Source: Candidatus Dojkabacteria bacterium (lineage in GTDB: Bacteria > Patescibacteria > Dojkabacteria > SC72). From it: DNA of 18,270 nt. Shown here piece by piece: positions 15,765-18,270 of this stretch; position 1 is the first letter of the stretch; the number at the start of each line of letters is the position of its first letter. The stretch spans positions 1 through 18,270 of the forward strand of contig JALNYV010000030.1 in the NCBI GenBank assembly GCA_023229785.1. The letters run 5' to 3'. The notes under the pieces are model-generated. The model saw only the letters and a list, made by a program, of their open reading frames with translations, did not search any database and was not told where the DNA came from. A program made the translations under genes and the position numbers.

Positions 15765-15962
15765 TTATCTACGAACTACTATTAATTTGTAGTCGGGGTC
15801 AATCCATGTTTTGTTTAGGATTTCTGCTATTTCATATGTATCTCTATTAGAGAATAGAATATGAAATGCTTGGTGTTCTGTAGGTTTCACCTTAGAGATA
15901 TTTCTCTTCGAGTAATCTCCACCATTAGACTTACACTTTCGGTGATGACGTTGTTTAGCCAT
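15765..15962 (-). CDS. Small HNH-like protein (65 aa)
   Basis: The product begins MAKQRHHRKCKSNGGDYSKR and contains NISKVKPTEHQAFHILF, then a C-terminal IAEILNKTWIDPDY. The order His6/His7, Asn21, His30/His34 recalls a minimal HNH core (compare 'HHR-x-SxGG...NIS...H..FH'), but the zinc Cys knots are missing. Similar short His-rich proteins are common in uncultivated bacteria and phages and have no firm function. It is the second gene after the zinc-ribbon gene and is followed by a terminator. Confidence 0.6.
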   Translation of the reverse strand: MAKQRHHRKCKSNGGDYSKRNISKVKPTEHQAFHILFSNRDTYEIAEILNKTWIDPDYKLIVVRR

Positions 15963-15976
15963 TGTCTAGGTTTTAG

Positions 15977-16333
15977 TTAGATTTCAAATCCAGTGTCTTT
16001 AAAAAGAACTAAAGCGTTCCAATTAGAAAGAGTAGTCTTTTTCCAAGTACTCCATTGAGATTCATCAAGACAAAGCCATTTTTTACCATCTTCTGTCTCT
16101 TCTTGATAGTGACCACAAATACAGCATACTCTTTGGTAGAAGACTTTATCTTCTTGTACCTTACGTAATCTGTATAAGTGAGGCACAAAGCCTGCACGTC
16201 CATTACGGATTGCTAATACTGCTTTTAAAGCATTACTAGAAGAACCTAATAATAGAAGCTTTTGATTGGTCTTGGCTCGTTTTTCTTTGAAACAAACCTC
16301 ACAAAATCCGATTCGTGTAATGATTGTTCCCAT
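15977..16333 (-). CDS. Zinc-ribbon-like protein (118 aa)
   Basis: Cys11-x-x-Cys14 near the N terminus and Cys70-x-x-Cys73 in VCCICGHYQEE give a plausible four-Cys zinc site, and basic residues lie between them. There is no catalytic motif or membrane segment. This may be a nucleic-acid-binding or regulatory protein, but I cannot name it. It is first in a two-gene unit leading away from the divergent intergenic region, which suits an early or regulatory gene. The start has no Shine-Dalgarno; the codon overlaps a possible 11-codon ORF stop (TAATG). Confidence 0.6.
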   Translation of the reverse strand: MGTIITRIGFCEVCFKEKRAKTNQKLLLLGSSSNALKAVLAIRNGRAGFVPHLYRLRKVQEDKVFYQRVCCICGHYQEETEDGKKWLCLDESQWSTWKKTTLSNWNALVLFKDTGFEI

Positions 16334-16368
16334 TAGTTTATTTTAATATACAATTTATCTTTACTCAT

Positions 16369-16397
16369 ATTATACTCCTATTTAAGAATAATTGCAA
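16369..16397 (-). promoter_or_regulatory. Probable promoter for the zinc-ribbon/HNH-like operon
   Basis: Minus-strand TTGCAA (16397-16392), a 17-bp spacer and TATAAT (16374-16369). Unlike the others it lacks TGN before the -10. Predicted leader to the ATG at 16333 is about 29 nt. The spacer end contains AGGAG, which would be a Shine-Dalgarno only if transcription began further upstream. Confidence 0.6.
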
Positions 16398-16598
16398 GTA
16401 TTTATAAGTGTACAACTTTTACATAGTTCATATTACGATAGATATAGACTTTATTGCCAAAATTGTTTAAATTGTTCTTATTGCCGAAATCTATTATATG
16501 TTGCTATATAAGACTTAAACAAATATTAATGTAATACAATATTTATATTTTACTCACAAAACTTTATGGGTATATATAAATATTCCACGCCACGATGT

Positions 16599-16613
16599 CC
16601 CCCCTCCCCCCCC
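16599..16613. repeat. C6-T-C8 homopolymer tract
   Basis: Six C, one T, then eight C stand alone in otherwise AT-rich DNA; the minus strand reads G8-A-G6. It may melt or fold unusually, and it is a likely place for length variation or sequencing error. Confidence 0.8.
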
Positions 16614-16722
16614 TAATGTCGTCCATCAGTTATTGTACGACTATTAAAAATAACTATATATATCAACGAATACATAAATATAGCTATATATTGGGGGTTA
16701 TTGGGTATAATTAGTGTATTAT

Positions 16723-16738
16723 GTGAACGAGCGTTCAC
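16723..16738. promoter_or_regulatory. Palindromic operator resembling a Gram-positive LexA box
   Basis: GTGAACGAGCGTTCAC is a near-perfect palindrome. Its core GAAC-GAGC-GTTC fits the known DinR/LexA pattern GAAC-RNRY-GTTY. It lies in the divergent control region, where an SOS-responsive switch would be expected. A TetR-family or phage repressor site is an equal alternative. Confidence 0.45.
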
Positions 16739-16748
16739 TTTATATTGA

Positions 16749-16837
16749 TATATACCTCCCATATATACATGTATTACAGGGTTGCATATACATACATATA
16801 CAGTACAAGGTTGTAATGTATATCCATATACATTACA
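16749..16837. repeat. Three iteron-like repeats with about 30-bp period, including a 12-bp-arm palindrome
   Basis: Three units end in TGTATTACA (16778), ATATACAGTACA (16807) and ATATACATTACA (16837), spaced 29 and 30 bp. The second and third also share GGTTG at their starts. The first contains the palindrome ATACATGTAT (16765-16774). The third is a perfect inverted repeat, TGTAATGTATAT-CC-ATATACATTACA (16812-16837). The spacing near three helical turns suits cooperative binding by a repressor or replication initiator. Confidence 0.55.
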
Positions 16838-16990
16838 TATATCAAGCATAACATGCTAGTAATGGGGTATAGATACACTACTTGTTATATTTAAGAGGGC
16901 TTATAGAGGCGTATAGAGCCACGCTTTTTAGTAAAATATAAAATAAATAAAAATATGCTTTTATTATCGACGATAAAATAATATAATAAT

Positions 16991-17021
16991 ATTGACATAT
17001 AGTCAATTAAAGTGGTATATT
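16991..17021 (+). promoter_or_regulatory. Rightward promoter with operator over the -35
   Basis: TTGACA (16992-16997), an 18-bp spacer ending TGG (extended -10) and TATATT (17016-17021). The inverted repeat ATTGACATATAGTCAAT (16991-17007) covers the -35, so a repressor there would block it. It is the best candidate driver of the plus-strand small genes. Confidence 0.65.
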
Positions 17022-17025
17022 GTTC

Positions 17026-17127
17026 ATGAGATATAAGTATATTTTATTTGTCAATGTCTCTAAAGTAAAACAAAAAGTCTTTACAATAAAATATATATCT
17101 GATAATATATCAATATGGAGCAAGTAG
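17026..17127 (+). CDS. Possible 33-aa ORF at the head of the rightward operon
   Basis: The ORF begins MRYKYILFVNVSKVKQKVF and stops at TAG 17125-17127. It lies in the direction of the following genes, but its ATG is only 4 nt past the predicted -10, too close for ordinary leaderless initiation. It could be translated if transcription starts elsewhere. No domain is recognised. Confidence 0.3.
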   Translation: MRYKYILFVNVSKVKQKVFTIKYISDNISIWSK

Positions 17128-17156
17128 TATTTAAAAATAAAAAGCTCCTATAAGTT

Positions 17157-17297
17157 ATGAAACTATACAAGATAACTTTAGTAAACGGACAATACAGACA
17201 TATGAGTGCTAAAAATATAATTGACTGTAGAATATCCGCTCGTTTATTTTTTGGTAAGGGTAATGTTTTCAAGATAACAGAGGTAATAAAGGGGTAG
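17157..17297 (+). CDS. Small early-type protein (46 aa)
   Basis: The product begins MKLYKITLVNGQYRHMSAKN and continues IIDCRISARLFFGKGNVFKI. Alternating hydrophobic residues suggest a small beta-rich basic fold. No known motif. It is preferred over a 63-aa hydrophobic frame on the opposite strand because it follows the direction of its neighbours and has a normal amino-acid mix. There is no Shine-Dalgarno (AAGTTATG). Confidence 0.5.
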   Translation: MKLYKITLVNGQYRHMSAKNIIDCRISARLFFGKGNVFKITEVIKG

Positions 17298-17344
17298 TAA
17301 GTATCAAGTGCGATTTATTAAGTGCCTTAAAACGCATTATAGCA

Positions 17345-17503
17345 ATGCAAAAAAATAAATTTATGATAAAATATAATGAAAGCGATATGAAAGAGATGGG
17401 GGAGAATAGTTTTAATAATGGGTATATAGAGGCTTGGAGTGATATTGGTAAGGGATTATGTTTAATAGTCGTATTGATTTTAATAGTAATTATGATATTT
17501 TAA
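17345..17503 (+). CDS. Small single-pass membrane protein (52 aa)
   Basis: A polar N-terminal half (with MKEMGENSFNNGYIEAWSD) is followed by a strongly hydrophobic C-terminal segment, LCLIVVLILIVIMIF (residues 38-52), that would span the membrane as a tail anchor. Its stop is three bases before the next ATG (TAATATATG), the same junction style as the leftward genes, which supports it being real. The start could instead be the Met at 17363. A role in superinfection exclusion or lysis control is possible but unsupported. Confidence 0.55.
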   Translation: MQKNKFMIKYNESDMKEMGENSFNNGYIEAWSDIGKGLCLIVVLILIVIMIF

Positions 17504-17506
17504 TAT

Positions 17507-17737
17507 ATGGATACAAAAGAGATTTTAAGAGAATTACAGAGAATGCAGGAGAAAGCAAGGGCAATAAATAAAATAAGTAATTATATCCAGAAAGTAAAAC
17601 AAGGAGAAAAAAAGGACTCAATGGCGTATTTTATACATAGAATATGCGAAAGCGTAGAAATGGACTCAGGACTATCTCAGGAATTACTTCACTGGAGTCT
17701 AGAAGCAAATTCTGATTTATTTATGGATGCAGAGTAG
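17507..17737 (+). CDS. Hypothetical 76-aa helical protein
   Basis: The N-terminal half is a charged amphipathic helix (KEILRELQRMQEKARAINKI). The C-terminal half is acidic with LSQELLHWSLEANSDLF. One Cys, no zinc motif, no membrane segment. I do not recognise it. It is coupled to the upstream membrane protein gene and followed by a 180-nt folded leader before the next gene. Confidence 0.65.
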   Translation: MDTKEILRELQRMQEKARAINKISNYIQKVKQGEKKDSMAYFIHRICESVEMDSGLSQELLHWSLEANSDLFMDAE

Positions 17738-17750
17738 TATATCAATGATT

Positions 17751-17905
17751 GTATATAACTTAGGTTGTATACTTTCATGGGTAAACTAATCTACACGGGG
17801 CTAGATTACTCAAAGTATTCTTTGTTATGGAATACTCATTAATAGATTAAGTGTATATGCTTTAATGGGCAGTACACAAAGTCAAGAAGGTCTATATTCT
17901 TTGAC
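17751..17905 (+). ncRNA. Folded leader with mutually exclusive hairpins
   Basis: GTATATAAC and GTTGTATAC (17751-17772, loop TTAG) form a nine-pair hairpin. ATACTTT/AAAGTAT (17769-17775 with 17812-17818) encloses TAATCTA/TAGATTA (17787-17808, loop CACGGGGC). AGTATTC/GAATACT (17814-17836) competes with the previous stem for 17814-17818. GTCAAGAA pairs with TTCTT(T)GAC (17881-17905) just before the last gene. Shared bases between successive stems suggest a switching attenuator or leader. Confidence 0.5.
17777..17842 (+). CDS. Candidate micro-ORF 1 (21 aa)
   Basis: ATGGGT at 17777 opens a frame beginning MGKLIYTGLDYSKYSLLW and ending at TAA 17840-17842. Its DNA resembles micro-ORF 2: both have TTT(C/A)ATGGG at the start and TATTCTTTG (Tyr-Ser-Leu) near the end. 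It may be a leader peptide whose translation shifts the competing hairpins. A chance frame in a folded RNA is the alternative. Confidence 0.35.
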   Translation: MGKLIYTGLDYSKYSLLWNTH

Positions 17906-17915
17906 AATAAAATAG
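17865..17915 (+). CDS. Candidate micro-ORF 2 (16 aa), coupled to the next gene
   Basis: The frame reads MGSTQSQEGLYSLTIK and stops with TAG two bases before the ATG at 17918 (TAGTTATG), the junction style used throughout this genome. It shares Gly-Leu-x-Tyr-Ser and flanking DNA with micro-ORF 1. It may act as a coupled leader peptide. Confidence 0.35.
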   Translation: MGSTQSQEGLYSLTIK

Positions 17916-17917
17916 TT

Positions 17918-18270
17918 ATGAATGATAAGATAAAGGTTTTTCTAAATTCTGTTAAGTTTGGGTTAACTATTGCAAATGATTATTATGGTGGCAAGACTCT
18001 TGCATATAAAACAGATAAGAACCGAGTCAATGCTCATAATAGATATATAAAAGATATTATGGCAAGGTTACCAGATATAACAGAGAGTGAACTAATAGAG
18101 GCTTTTGCAAGTGCTTTTAGTGGGAGATTATCTCTTGTAAATGATAACATTGAATACACTGCGGGACAATTCTATAATATAGAAGTACCGCAAGCAATGG
18201 CTTGGGCTTTGCATTATATACAGCACAAAAGAAAGGTCTGGAGTAAATACGATTTATATCAAATAGCTAA
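17918..18270 (+). CDS. Hypothetical early protein, 3' end cut by window edge
   Basis: At least 117 residues are open to the right edge. The protein starts MNDKIKVFLNSVKFGLTIAN and includes RYIKDIMARLPDITESELIE and FYNIEVPQAMAWALHYIQHK. It is mixed and mostly helical, with no Cys clusters, signal peptide or motif I can name. The start has no Shine-Dalgarno and directly follows micro-ORF 2. Early-region position suggests a replication or takeover function, but nothing in the sequence proves it. Confidence 0.65.
   Translation, partial: MNDKIKVFLNSVKFGLTIANDYYGGKTLAYKTDKNRVNAHNRYIKDIMARLPDITESELIEAFASAFSGRLSLVNDNIEYTAGQFYNIEVPQAMAWALHYIQHKRKVWSKYDLYQIA

Larger units (their letters stand above)
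16398..16991. other. Divergent intergenic region, candidate control and replication-origin region
   Basis: About 600 bp of very AT-rich sequence separates leftward from rightward genes. No convincing gene is present. It holds a direct repeat TTATTGCC(A/G)AAAT (16451-16463 and 16478-16490), AATTGTT twice (16461, 16470), a C6-T-C8 tract, an inverted repeat AGTTATT/AATAACT (16628-16655), several palindromes listed separately, a tandem (C/G)(T/G)TATAGAG repeat (about 16900-16919) and TTATCG-A-CGATAA (16964-16976). Concentrated repeats at a transcription divergence are typical of operators or origins. Confidence 0.5.

Noticed and set aside
16613..16849. 78-codon minus-strand frame in the divergent region
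   Set aside because: Its composition follows the AT repeats, it contains the palindromes and iteron-like units, and it has no leader or operon partner; a regulatory region explains it better.
17081..17272. 63-codon hydrophobic minus-strand frame
   Set aside because: It lies opposite the plus-strand 46-aa gene and the hydrophobic composition is what antisense of Lys-rich AT coding gives; neighbours run rightward.
17901..17931. Promoter TTGACA at 17901 for the last gene
   Set aside because: No good -10 at 16-18 bp, and the start would fall inside the gene; the bases are explained by a hairpin and micro-ORF 2.
1..18270. CRISPR array, insertion sequence or alternative genetic code
   Set aside because: No regularly spaced identical repeats, no transposase, and all genes read through with standard stops at sensible places.

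Overview
The window is the structural half of an AT-rich (about one third GC by eye) tailed bacteriophage or prophage genome, plus the edge of its early region. The evidence is a leftward (minus-strand) run of terminase small and large subunits, portal, scaffold-like protein, HK97-fold major capsid protein, virion proteins, a holin-like protein, a cell-wall lytic enzyme and a fibre with an S74 chaperone. The standard bacterial code fits every gene. The host is not shown directly. The fibre carries a long segment after its chaperone of the kind I associate with S74 proteins of Patescibacteria (CPR), so a CPR host is a hypothesis only. Most genes lack a Shine-Dalgarno sequence, while promoters are near-perfect sigma70 type, which argues against Bacteroidota.

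Layout. (1) 1-2938, minus: large fibre gene, open at the left edge. (2) 2976-5889, minus: C1-M15 peptidase fusion, holin-like protein, coiled-coil protein, beta-rich protein and an acidic-tailed protein. (3) 5906-9295, minus: a 32-residue very basic protein, beta-helix protein, major capsid, decoration-like protein and scaffold-like protein, behind a promoter and a folded 175-nt leader. (4) 9493-15311, minus: a 77-aa protein, portal, a 133-aa protein, HNH endonuclease, a 56-aa protein, TerL and TerS. (5) 15312-16397, minus: a noncoding block with its own promoter and a 40-aa ORF, a terminator, a small HNH-like protein and a zinc-ribbon protein. (6) 16398-17025: divergent intergenic region with palindromes, 30-bp-spaced repeats and a C tract. 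(7) 17026-18270, plus: a chain of very small early-type genes, two tandem micro-ORFs in a folded leader, and a longer gene that runs off the right edge.

How it works together. TerS and TerL package DNA through the portal into a shell built by the scaffold-like and major capsid proteins; decoration, beta-helix and basic proteins probably complete the virion. The holin-like protein and C1-M15 enzyme handle lysis or entry, and the fibre recognises the host. At least six promoters share TTGAC(A/T), a 17-18 bp spacer, a TGN extended -10 and TATAAT-like -10, and sit at module boundaries. Two of them (terS and fibre) fire almost on the start codon, predicting leaderless mRNAs. No tail-tube, sheath, tape-measure or baseplate gene is recognisable, so a short-tailed virion is likely unless those genes lie outside the window.
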